Below the pieces are notes generated by a model, which worked only from the letters and a program-made list of their open reading frames with translations, was not told where the DNA came from and searched no databases. Below are positions 12,241 to 23,314 of a stretch of DNA of 52,383 bases, piece by piece. This DNA is from Phoronis australis (lineage: Eukaryota > Phoronida > Phoronidae). The stretch lies in the NCBI GenBank assembly GCA_002633005.1, contig NMRA01000001.1, positions 119,018 through 171,400 of the forward strand. Reading direction: 5' to 3'. The position numbers were made by a program, and so were the translations under genes. Each line of letters opens with the position of its first letter. The first letter of the stretch is position 1.

Positions 12241-15200
12241 TTGCATCCACAGGGAGCCCTGGCGTACGAAACGACAATCAAGGTACGTGCCGACATAGTC
12301 TGGGTTGCCTTCATGTAATGTTCATGTCTTGTGACATGAATGTACTTGAACAGCGTTTAAAGTATTCTGTTCAATTGTTCAATGATCTTGAACAAATATG
12401 TTGCGCGTATGATCTGAGATTGTGTTTAATTTTTCACATGAGGCCTCCTTCCTGCTTTATCGTATTCGCTCCTATTTAGGTGAATATATTTGTGGGAACA
12501 ACGGAGTGCGAGTGACGTTTCCTGCACGTCTGTCCAACGGAGTGACGTATCGGCAAGCCTTCGTCAAGGGATTTCCTGGCGACTCAAGCTGTTCTACATC
12601 TGACGACGGAAGTGGAAGTTTCGTCCTTGACATTAGGAATCTTCCCAAATGCAACATTACGGCAAATGTAAGTGGGACAAGGAGAATAAAGGACAGCATT
12701 TAAGGAAATACAACGATGGTTTTAATTATGACGTTGAAACTAATACTGTGCTCATTGCATACCGGGTTCTCTTACAATGTGACCGACTATTATCTTAGCA
12801 TACCCATGCCAGATGTTGTAAATTTTTTGTGGTCTATTATTCGAATGTCTTCTTTGCGAACCAGTGGAAAATTAATTTTCCTGTGTTTTTCAAACAAGTT
12901 CATTTGTTGCCGTTTTTGACATTTCGATTTGTTTTTCTATTGATCAGGATTTCTTAGGAAAGTCTGAATTATTTATTAATTAGACTGAATTATATTTAGA
13001 CTTTACAACAGATATGGATAACGAGCAGAAGTTAGTGCTGAAAAGAGAAGCCCCCTGGTAAGTTTTCCGTTCACATAACATAACACACATTGCTGTACAT
13101 GTATCGAGGTTCTACTATATAAATGTCTCACATTATTTCCCTACAGCCAAACGGTGAGGTGAGTTTCCAAGTAAGACTGCAGCTCCTACCGGGCTTTGAT
13201 AGTCCTGAAGACGGCTACGTTAACATTTCCTGTAATACCAAGGGAGATCCAGTCTCTCGCAATCTCTCGGCGGAATTAAGAGTTTTTGCGTAAGTACCTC
13301 GCTGGTAAACCATAGGCCATGAGTTCAAGCACTGATGTCCTCATATTATTGCAAAATAAATGCGCATTTTGAAAAACAAATTGATGTTGCTGACTTATCG
13401 TTAAAAATATTCACAGCTCAGATGAAAAGCGATTTTTGGTCGTGACAAGAAGTGACATTGCTCGATCCCAGTAAGGCGTGGTCAGTTGTGATTTTGCGTG
13501 GTGTGTCATTTATTTCCGAGTACATGGCTGCAAGCAGTGATCAACTGGTCTTCTAATCTGACAAACAAATTTTATAACGGGAAGGGATCTCAGACAAGGG
13601 TTAACCTACATGTAAGTAAAACTGTGACTCACAGATGTTACGTAATCCAAACATATATTCGTTTGAAACGTGTTAATGCACCGCACCCATTTATCAACAT
13701 CAGTGGTAGTTAAGTTACATGTATCTGTGCAGGACAGACTTTTCACATGTTAAGTACGGATGATCCATTTGTCATTTTCCACTTTCCCTGAAAGGTGTTT
13801 TCGAATTCTTAGCAATTGTTGTTGAGGAGCTTTCCGCTCATGTTAAAGTTCTCTTACTTATGGGAATTATGACGTCAGCTTGGGACTGAAATGAAATGTT
13901 TACACATGACAATGAACACCACAGCATTTTGGTAAGTATAAATGGTAATAGAAGGGGTTATGGAACACAAACAAGCAAATGTATCTGACCACTGAGATTT
14001 TGGACTTACATGGAAGTCTGTCTTCCTCGAAGTGTTTTTGATGGTATCTACTACACATAGAAACATGACGCTACTAAAGCCCCCAATGGTGGCGACTTTG
14101 TAGCTCTTACTCGACTACTACTGCCCGGCTCTGGAAACGGTACGTTAACTAACCATCTGCCTTGAAGTTCGCTCATGAGACCGCATCAGAAGGTTGTATA
14201 TCGTTCTTTGATACTCTCGTCTTCCGGAACGCTGGTGGCTACCGGGATCTTGGGGTGCACATCGTAAACTGGCTCAATATAATCAGTTTTACGCTTCAGT
14301 TCCCACCACCCACTTCATCAGAAGCTGGGGTTGTTCGAACTCTCTGAAAAAGGGGTAAGGACGCTGTCAAAAGGAAGAGGACGGGCTCGGTGAGCCTAAA
14401 TTACTTGATTCTGCTCTATCATCGTGTGGGTATCCTAATTGGGTTCTGAGGAGAACTGTCCCACAAAGTACTAATGATAGTACTAGGGAGAGTGAAAAAC
14501 GTGTCGTGTGTCGTGTCTCGCTGTGTCAACACTCCACGGGATCAGTTAGCTTTCCCCAACGATATACATGTAACTCCTCCTGATCAAAAGTGCGCTGTTT
14601 TATACCAATTGGATTGTGCATCCTGTGAGGCTTACTATAAACCTGTAGGAGAGACTGGTCATCAGTTAAAAGCTCGTATTGATGAGCATTAAGAAATCTG
14701 TGAGGTCAGGCTGGTTGTCTTCAGTTCACGGACACTATCTGTTAGCATTTTAAACAGTGAAACCAGGTATATTCCTACGGGATTAGGGAATTCGAAGCAG
14801 TCTACATAGGACGTCATCGCCTTTTATCCACAGAGACAGGGCAGTCTACACAACTGAACATTCCGAGGAAGACAGCTGTCTATGGCAGTCGAAAGTCTTC
14901 GTGTTCTTGTTTAATACATACACTACGCATTGATTAATTTCTTTCCCGGCAAAACAACCGTACCCGTTAATGAGGATTGGAAACGTGAAAGTACACACCG
15001 AAAAAGCCTGCTGCGGGTTTTCAGATCAATGACTTCAGTGGCCACTAGTTTGCAAAATTTGTTAACTATTTTTGGCCTTATCTTGATAACTAGAGACTAG
15101 GTACATGTTTCCCAGGGCCAGGGCGCAAACACACAACATGCTACATAAAACTTGTTCCCAGTAATTGCATTGATTTGTGTAGTTGTTGGTTACAGAAAAT

Positions 15201-17496
15201 GGAGAGATCTCAACGCTGAACGAGCTGCGCCGCCGCCATCTTCTCTGCAAGCCTACATCAGTGGACAACCGATTTCACTGGCTACACTGGGAGTACGATT
15301 CCAATTGTGTGCGGAGCCCAAATTTAGTGACGATAATCGTATGTATCCGCGCTCTGTAACACGAGCGTACCACAAGTATACTGTGTTGTCTAATGATAAT
15401 TTTCTTACACCCATAACGAGTTTATTAGGCGTCACATTCGAGTAATACCCGCAAATTGACATCCGAAGAATAATGTTTTGCTAGCTTAATTTTTTTTTAC
15501 AGTGAGCCGCTTCGTTTCCTTGCAACTAACATTTTGACTTTCACAAGGCTCCCTCCCTTGGTTTTCCTCGTCACTATTGCGTTTCAACCCTTTTGCCCTC
15601 AAGATCCCTGTTTTATTTGCATGGCAAGCCATATTGCTTCAAGATCACAATTAACTGGCCTGTAATACATTTTATTTTAGCATACAAAGGCGCTCTCATA
15701 GTCGATGTTACAACAATTGATACTTCCGGTAAGAAGTTTTACATCATAAAAGAAGGGTAAGTCTAACCAAAGTACTAAATATAGAACTATCACAAGAAAA
15801 CAAAATTCGTTATTAATTCTGTGGAACATTTGTAGTGTGAAGATATTTTTTGCTTTACCCAGTTTGGAAAACCAATGAAAATTCTCAAGTAGCCTTAAAT
15901 TGCCCCTGTATACACTAACAGCACTTGAAATATACTGTGCGTTCGGCATTGTAGATTTCAGTTATTCATTGTTGTATCTTTTCAGATGCAAATCCAACAC
16001 CATTACTCAAGTGGGTCCCAGTTTCCCCACAACCGATCCCTCGAGCAAAGCCATGTGTGTTGACATGACAACGTTCAGGTTTTACGGCCAAACCTCCACC
16101 ATTTATGAAGTCACCGTAGAGTTTTCGCGAGAAACCAAAAATCAGGTAATATTTATTCGTAAAACCACATAATGTAAGTTATTTGGCATTAAATGTGGAG
16201 GAATCTAGATAAATCAAAAGTGCTTACTTGTAATTTATATGAAGCATTTGGTACACATGTATATTTTATGCGCTGCTGTTTCAGACGAACGGAAATACGT
16301 GTAGCACAGTTGGACGTAAACGAAGGTCTGCAGACGGTGAATCTGTCAGACAGGTATTAAAGATGGAGTTACAAGTCTCCAACGAAGGTAAATCTATATG
16401 TAGTTCTGTATTATCTCTCTAAATGCTGCATGTCATCATATTGTAGAATTGAACAATCAGACTCACATGAAACTATTAGAAAATGAACTGGCTTTTATGT
16501 TCCCCAAAACAAAATCAGGAATTGTTTTCCAAATGTTTCAGTTTTGCATAAGAGGTTACCAAAAGTAACACATTTAGGTTTTTAATGAAAAATTCTAAAA
16601 TTGTAAACGAAATGATAATTTCGAAACTATAACCTTTTTCTTTGGATTACGTCTTGAACATTCATATAAAATGAAATTTGGTGAAATGTCCCAGTTAATA
16701 TTATATAAAAACCAAGAAAATGTCTATTTGGCTAATCATATCTCAGAAATGCCTGATTCGATTCATACGAAACTTAAAATACTTTTCTTTAGGACAGGTT
16801 CTCTAAACCGGTGTTCGAAATTGTTTTTAAAATGTTCCCCTTTGCATAAGAGGCTATTAAATAGGGGCTTGAAATATTTTCCACGGAAAAGTTTTGAAGT
16901 TACACGTAAAGTTTGATCAGATACTTTTATGTATTGCAGTTTAGTACCTATTTGGTTAAATGTAAAATTAATACTTGTCGAAATGGTCCTACGTGGCATT
17001 AAATCATTTTGAATTAGTCTCCATTTGTTCCGTACTCGGAGTAGACGTGATTTTTGGGTTTGCAAAGAACAGACGATTCGTTATTGCTAACACTCTGAGC
17101 AAATTCTCAAAAAGCAATGAGATGTCAGCTCTTTGGCAAATATTTTCTAATCGGTGTAAGGAGCAAATTGAGACCGTTTTATAGCGATAAATGATCCAAA
17201 TCAAAAGTTCAATTTTAAGCCGCTTCAGTTACATCACCAAAACCTCGTCTTCCTCTCTTTAAGCAAGTGTAAATGCATGGTTTTGGACCGAATGTCACTG
17301 TCTATTTACAGACGGATTGCCTGAAAAGAAAGACCAATACAAGGAGGACTTCAAAACCGACGCCTGTAGAGGATATGTTAACATCACTGTGTTCTATGCT
17401 GTGGTGTCAGTTCTTGCTTTCCTTTTGATGCTGGTCATTTGCTTGGCGGGCTTTTTTGCCAAACGTAACTTCACTTACCCGGAAAACAAAGAATAA
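12241..17496 (+). CDS. Zona pellucida (ZP) domain transmembrane protein, eight exons, 5' end missing
   Basis: Exons: 12241-12282, 12480-12667, 13147-13289, 15196-15338, 15681-15756, 15986-16145, 16285-16387 and 17312-17496 (TAA). All introns are GT-AG and every junction phase agrees, giving about 346 residues. The ZP-N half starts at EYICGNNGVRVTF and carries the four expected cysteines (ICGNN, DSSC, LPKC, ISC). The ZP-C half runs through FQLCAEPKFSDDN, FYIIKEGC and AMCVD. A furin-type site GRKRRSA follows, then a linker and a transmembrane helix (VFYAVVSVLAFLLMLVICLA) with a basic stop-transfer (KRN) and a short cytoplasmic tail. ZP modules polymerise outside the cell after cleavage releases the ectodomain, so a membrane-tethered precursor of a matrix or cuticle filament is the likely role. 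The first small exon is the least certain, and no start or signal peptide exon was found. Intron 3 holds a retroelement fragment. Confidence 0.85.
14162..14900 (+). mobile_element. Decayed Penelope-like retroelement fragment in ZP intron 3
   Basis: The first piece (14162-14347) reads like the end of a Penelope-like reverse transcriptase: HETASEGCISFFDTLVFRN, then a frame-shifted remnant and VVRTL. Next comes LSSCGYPNWVLRRTV (about 14420-14465). A GIY-YIG-type remnant follows (14474-14692) with CAVLYQLDCASC and VGETGHQLKARIDEH. Further on (about 14795-14840) an EAVYIRRHRPLSTETG-like segment appears in another frame. Several stops and frameshifts show that it is dead. It lies in the same orientation as the host gene and is spliced out as intron. 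It belongs to a different lineage from the element at 23-26 kb, judged by its motifs. Confidence 0.7.
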
Positions 17497-17510
17497 AGAC
17501 ATGCCTCCCG

Positions 17511-17638
17511 TTCAGTAACGCTAGGACCTGGCTAAACAGCAAGACTTCAGGTATTGCCGTGTATTTACATATAAATGAGAACACGTGGCTTTGTCTAGAT
17601 TCTAGTTAGGTCCTAGCGTAAGTCCTAGCGTTACTGAA
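17511..17638. repeat. Palindromic element just after the ZP stop codon
   Basis: TTCAGTAACGCTAGGAC at 17511-17527 is the perfect reverse complement of 17622-17638. A partial extra copy of the right arm (AGGTCCTAGCG) lies at 17608-17618. The left arm begins 14 bases after the TAA at 17494-17496, so it would be part of the 3' UTR and could fold into a hairpin with a loop of about 94 bases. It could be a small MITE or an RNA structure. No obvious target-site duplication was seen. Confidence 0.65.
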
Positions 17639-17726
17639 AGCACGCCCGGACGTCATGACATACTGTTGTTATTTGACCTTTGCAAGCCTGTTTCTAAACC
17701 AAGACAAATAACGGACGTCATCACGA

Positions 17727-17747
17727 AATAAATATTTCTTAAATAAA
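17727..17747 (+). terminator. Candidate poly(A) signals of the ZP gene
   Basis: AATAAA occurs at 17727-17732 and again at 17742-17747, about 230 bases after the stop. An AATAAA also overlaps the stop codon itself. The downstream cleavage element cannot be proven from sequence. Confidence 0.4.
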
Positions 17748-17759
17748 TTAGTAAATCAT

Positions 17760-20700
17760 TCAAGTATTGCCACGTGCATGCTGGTCAAAGTATGTTTGCT
17801 TTAAAATCTACAAATCACGGTCTCAGTTTTCATCGATTTTGAATAAATATTAGAAGAAAACAAAGTTACTTCTTAGCAATTCCTTAAGTTAACTAGACAG
17901 ACTTTGTAGTTAAGTTACGTTTTTGTCGAAACAAACCAACGTTTTGTTGAACTTTTGTTGGAACTTAATTTGACGGTAGACCTGTTTGTTCATTTATGCA
18001 ATGGCCTTGCACTGTGAGTTGTCCTATTTCAACATCACAACGTGGGTGGAGCACCACCTATCGAAAATATGTGAAGGTTTAGATAGAATTGAGATCTATT
18101 CTAGTCGAATACGAAGGGTTATTTTTGTGAGCGGAAACTCGAAATTGACATATTCAATTTATTTTGGAAGCTACTGAATGGATTTGACCTGTTACATCAA
18201 CATTTTGTATAAATGAATAATTTATCGGGGATGCAACGCTTATCAAATTAATTAGGGACCCAATTACGTTTGAATAGGAAAAGTGCCAACTTAAAATCAC
18301 TTTCAATCTTACATGTATGGCTGTGAAATCTCAACGTCGGGTTTGCAAGAACGTGCTACGGCCGTGTGACCTTTGATAAAATAACACAGCTTGCATGAAT
18401 TTTAGACCCTGCAAGCCCGCCGTATTGCTCGTCATACCTGTAACTAAATTCATGAATTCTTTCTCCATTATTTAGATGAGGTGAAATGATATCTCGGATC
18501 ACTGACAAAATCTCCGTGGTATTTTTTCAAAATTTGGAAGCCCGTTCCAAAATCTAAAGTCTGATCCAGCTTGTTATTAACACTAATAAACCGAAACGTT
18601 GACTTGAATATGAATCGCGTCTCTGTTTTTATTTTCAAATTTCTTCTGTTCGTGAGCTACTCAACAATAGGATATTTGCTCCCTATTCACGGCCTAAACA
18701 TGAATAACATAAAACTCGCTTATTACCACTGACATATTACATGTAGTCTCGCAACTGTCCCTGTCTTAATGTCACTTTGCTTTCGGCCATCAGATTGAAC
18801 TGAGTTTTCGGCATATATTGAAATGAATTAGCCCGGAGTTGGGTTGCCAACATCGTTGATTTTTTACTTTGTTTTACACATCGATTTCCTGGATAATGCT
18901 ATGGAGAGATTTGAAACTTGCTTTTTGTGGTAACATCACTTATGTATAATTTGCATTTTAGGTAGTTTAGTTTTAAAGAATCGTCCCGATGCACGAAAAA
19001 TAAAATCACATTAACTTGCAAAGAGTTATCATACCACATTATATACAATGTACAGTACCAGAATTCTAGAATTTCAAAATACAAAACTAAAAATCCACGC
19101 TTTTATGACTAGAATACGAGTTAATTCCCATTAAACCCCGATTAAATCTCAACAGCTGTTGTCGAAATCACGGGTTCTTTCATAAATTAACATTCAGCAC
19201 ATACGCAAAATTACGTCTTACGAAATTTCCGCAAGAGTTCAACACATATCATATTTTATGTTAACAGAACTTTGACTAAACATCCCAATAATTCCGTCAA
19301 AGTGTAAATCCATCAAAGTTGATGCACGCGAGGTCTGGTTTGCGTCCTGCTGTTTTCGGACACGTCATACTTTCCGGCCTTCTGTTAACTCTGGGATTGA
19401 TTCGGGCTTACGCTTGTTTTACCAAAACACATATAATGCACGCCTGTTTTATTTTCACGATATCGCAGTAATCAGTTTTAGTGGAATGACGATGACTCCT
19501 TCGTCTGATATTTACCGCATACGGTGTGTAAGGATATAAACATTTATAGTTTATTAGCTACTTAGCAAAGGTGTTGTTGTCTCAGAAGCCGGTGGTGGTT
19601 TTCCAGTAAACAGACAACACGAATTTATAACAACTATTTACTTATTAATACTCAGCAAATATTGTTGTATTCTTCCACTTGGCACCCATGAAGAATGCTC
19701 TCGCTTTGCCAAAAGAATAAGGTTAAAAGAATTTGATCAGCTCGTAGATGCACGTTACCATTTCTAATTTCCAGTGCTTTTACATTTTTGTGCACCACCG
19801 ATGTTCTATATAATTATTACTGACGCTATAAAGTGACACATATAGGCGTAGAAAGTATTTTTATGAGATCAGCCCAAGGATGGATTACAATCGGATGCTG
19901 GTGTCACAGCCTACTACTCTACTTACTAGCCTTAGTCCACCTCACTGTGTGTCTGACTATTTACTGAAAATCGTAATTGACCAAAAACCTTAATTTCATA
20001 CAATGTCTGACAGACAATGGGGAAAATTGAAGATTTGTAATATAACCACAAAAACAACTGACTTTATTGCTGTATATCTTATATAGCTTTAATCTACAAA
20101 ATGGACTTTGCGGACGTAAAAGCTATGAGACCCATTTAGGTGTCAAAGAAAAGTTTACTGTTTTGATATTAATTTCAGCATCAGAAACATTTTCTACGTG
20201 CTCAGCTTCCGAATACTGGTGTGTAGATACATCTCTAGAATTAACTGTTTAATTTATTCTAAGTTCTGAAAAGTCTTGTCAGGAACTGTACTCTCTCTGA
20301 TACAATGTACATAACGCATTGATTCAAAGAATTAAGTAGAGATCACTGATTGCTTCAGCGTCAGAATCCTTATCGCTTTTATATTTGAATTTCAATGGTA
20401 GTTAAAATTACGAATTAACTTTGTAATAGTAATTTTATATTTGATTGTATGGGCTTATTGACAAATTTATTACGTAATTATTCGGAAATAAAATAACGGT
20501 GTTTGGTTACTTGACGTGTTTATCTTCAGGTGCATATGAGTAAATATTGCTCTTGAGACATAAAACATTAATAGCTGCTTCTAGAAAGAAACTTGCAAAC
20601 TGGTACGTGTTTAAACAACACAAGTTTGTTTGCGCTGAGTTTAAACGTGAGAGAGTCGCGATAAAAATGCAGCGGTTGTAAGTCCTGTGGACTATGCGCA

Positions 20701-21680
20701 AAAATTTAATGAATCATACATCAGGTTTTTAGTAGCATTTTATTTTAAAAATTCAAAAGGAATATACTGTAGCGCAACAGAAATAGCCACTATACTGCCT
20801 TGAACAGTGAATAATCTGCCCGCAAGAAGGGGGGGTGGTTGGCACAGGTCAGTGAAATGGAACCCGATTGGGGGAGTCACTCACAATTCTTGAGCACGCA
20901 TACAGGTGCCACGCAGATGTCAAGGAGTGACCCCCGGGATACGAGCACACACATCTTCAAACAAAGACAAAAACATAACCTCTGTTACGACGATAGTCAT
21001 AAGATGACTTATGTTTGGAAAATTGATCAGACAAATGGTAATTATGATGTGCAAAGAGTAAGTTATGCTCATATTTTGTAATTTGTAGCTTGCGCCGAAG
21101 CTTGTTTTCTTTACAATACTGTTTATTTCAACCTAAAAGTAACACAGGAAATTAAAAGAATATTGTCCACAAAACAGTATATGCAGGCAGAATAACAAAT
21201 ATAATAACAAAAAAATATAAACACGATTATTACTGACAGATATTGAAATTGCAAAAGACGATTTTTATGTATTGCAACATAATAGATTCGATAATAAACG
21301 ATCTTAATTACAGACATACCGACACACAAACAGAAAAATCACAAAAATGCCACATCAATGAGGCGTAAAGTCCTTATGTTAAAATGCCAATGTGTGTCCA
21401 TTATCCAAAAATACTTAATAAATAAAATCTTATTTTCGATACCCTTTTGTTATATTCTTTTCGCCTTTCGTGCCACAAGCGTTTTTTACCTGTATTTGAT
21501 CCTTCTCTGTGAGCACATAATTATCGTAAGTCATCGGTTATTTCCGTACCCACATTTTCGGCTCGTCAGTTCAGGAACTTGTCCTGAACGCCGCCATTTT
21601 TTCCTTGTAACTGAATGTGCCATCTCTTGCTCGAAATGTCTTCATTATATTCTTTTATTAGTAATATCTCGCGATTCGTT
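17760..21680. other. Intergenic, nothing recognised
   Basis: Low-GC DNA with only short unsupported frames (for example 61 codons at 20067-20252 and 80 codons at 20839-21081). No motif, RNA gene or repeat recognised. Confidence 0.45.

Positions 21681-21682
<2 letters not shown>

Positions 21683-21712
<30 letters not shown>
21683..21712. repeat. (TA)n microsatellite
   Basis: About 15 uninterrupted TA units. Confidence 0.95.
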
Positions 21713-21714
<2 letters not shown>

Positions 21715-21789
21715 GTATTTATACTTCGTAGTTAGTGGTCGTTAATTTTTTTTGAAATGTTAGGCGTACTTTTGTTCATTATGTTAAAA

Positions 21790-22215
21790 TAGCATTGGTA
21801 GAGCGGTCGAACCAATTTTTTTCGTTTTGAAAAAGTACTTTGCTATCATCGGAAAGATAATGCATCCTACTCAGTATAAATCGAAAAAGTATCAAAATCG
21901 TGACAAGCAGTGCAAAGTTATTGCAATTTTTGTGGCGAAATTTACGTCACTTTGTATCGGGTCGGCAGTCTAGGACGACAGAGGTATAAGTTACGAGTTT
22001 AAAACTTTGTGTAAATTGTTTTCGCCAACAATTTATGGTGAAGTTTAAATAGATATATCTTTACTTACTATTCAACAGTTTTCACCAAATTCCTGCCTCG
22101 CAGTTGCTACTTATTAAGTGATAGATGTGCTCCCAATTCCCGTTGGACTCATATCTAGCGGCACCGACAACATGGAGACCTTTACTGAACTGAAAAGCAT
22201 GCTCAACAGCTACTT
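21790..22215 (+). repeat. Dispersed repeat family R1, copy 1
   Basis: This stretch aligns by eye, in the same orientation and colinearly, with 33070-33480. Shared blocks include GTCGAACCA + TTTTTTTCG, AAAGTTATTG, 'gcatcgggt'-type words, 'gtttaaaa', CGTTTTCACCA or a similar word, 'ttagtgata' or similar, and an 'actgaactgaaa/gctgacctgaaa' block near the end. Identity is well below 100%, so the copies are old. There is no coding capacity, so it is likely a non-autonomous transposon or SINE-like family. Confidence 0.6.
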
Positions 22216-22599
22216 CCTAATTTGCGAAGATTTAACGTTGACTGATTGTGACAAACATTGCTACAAAAAGGAACTTTGTTCCATTTTAATGCAAAAATAA
22301 GGTATTTTCGAATTATATTACTATGAATTCCCCATTCAGGTGATCTTACACTAAGCTAAAAAATTGTTGAAATAATTTTTAAAATGTTTTTTGTTTGACA
22401 GTCAACTACCGTTCAAGGCTTGATTATATTTGATATTTTGACGATAGTCTTCATACTGCTAGCTGGCAGGCTAGCTTACCTAAGGGCTGCCGGGGCAGTG
22501 TGACACAGGGCCAACCATCTCGTATATTTATGAAAGTGTCTGAAACTACCTTTGTATTTTTACGGCATTTATGACTTGAAACTTTTATTGCTACAAAAC

Positions 22600-23030
22600 G
22601 GCTTGCAACCGCATGGCTTTACCGTTCGCCAGTGCCAGGTTTCTGTCCGCCCACGGTCCGATCGGCTGCGGGCCCGAGTGCTGCAAAATAATTTCTGTCA
22701 AAATTTGTTCGCCACATTTCGTCAGCAAATTCGATAAAATTTTGATTTTATTAACGTTAAGGCGCGCTGTTGTTTATTTTATCCCCGTTTGCAGGCTGGT
22801 AACAGACACTGCTCCAGTCGCACAGACGCCATATACTAAGCCTGTGTTCCAGAATGAATTGTTCGCAGTAAGTTCAAAAAAGCGGTTACCGTGTCTGAAT
22901 CGGGAAGGTCGCATTTAGTTAAACTTCATTCGATTACGGATTGTGTATAAGTTAAGGGGTGGGTACTTCTTGGATACTTATAACATCCTATAACCATGTA
23001 ATGAGGGCTAACAACGTGTGCTTCTTGGAC
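22600..23030 (-). repeat. Dispersed repeat family R2, copy 1 (inverted relative to 52.0 kb)
   Basis: Its reverse complement aligns along about 370-400 bases with 52003-52383. Shared words include CATTACATGGTTA, AGGATGTTATAAG, ATCCAAGAAGTACC, GCGACTGGAGCAGTG, AAACGGGGATAAAAT, CAGCGCGCCTTAA and TTTTATCGAATTTGCTGA. High similarity implies a fairly recent element. It abuts the 3' side of the Penelope-like element at 23.05 kb. No protein family was recognised in its open frames. Confidence 0.75.
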
Positions 23031-23314
23031 TTAAACGTATTTAAAACTTGAGTAACGTAGAAAATATATCTGAAACTAAATAAGGCGATCCAGATCCTCC
23101 CAAGGATACTATTGTTTCGTGAAATGAAGAATATAAATCGGTAAATAAAACAACAAGAATGGATCAACTGAAATTTGAAATTTTCGGAGGTAACAACTTC
23201 CTTTATCAACAAAAACAGAAATAAAGTAAAATCAAACACGAAATGACAATTGACATATAAGATATGGTGTAATGAAAATGATACATTTTTGCGTAAAAAA
23301 TTCAATGACATATT

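Noticed and set aside
16520-16860. Short repeated words (ttgcataagagg) within ZP intron 7
   Set aside because: Only about 40 bases match loosely. Too weak to call an element.
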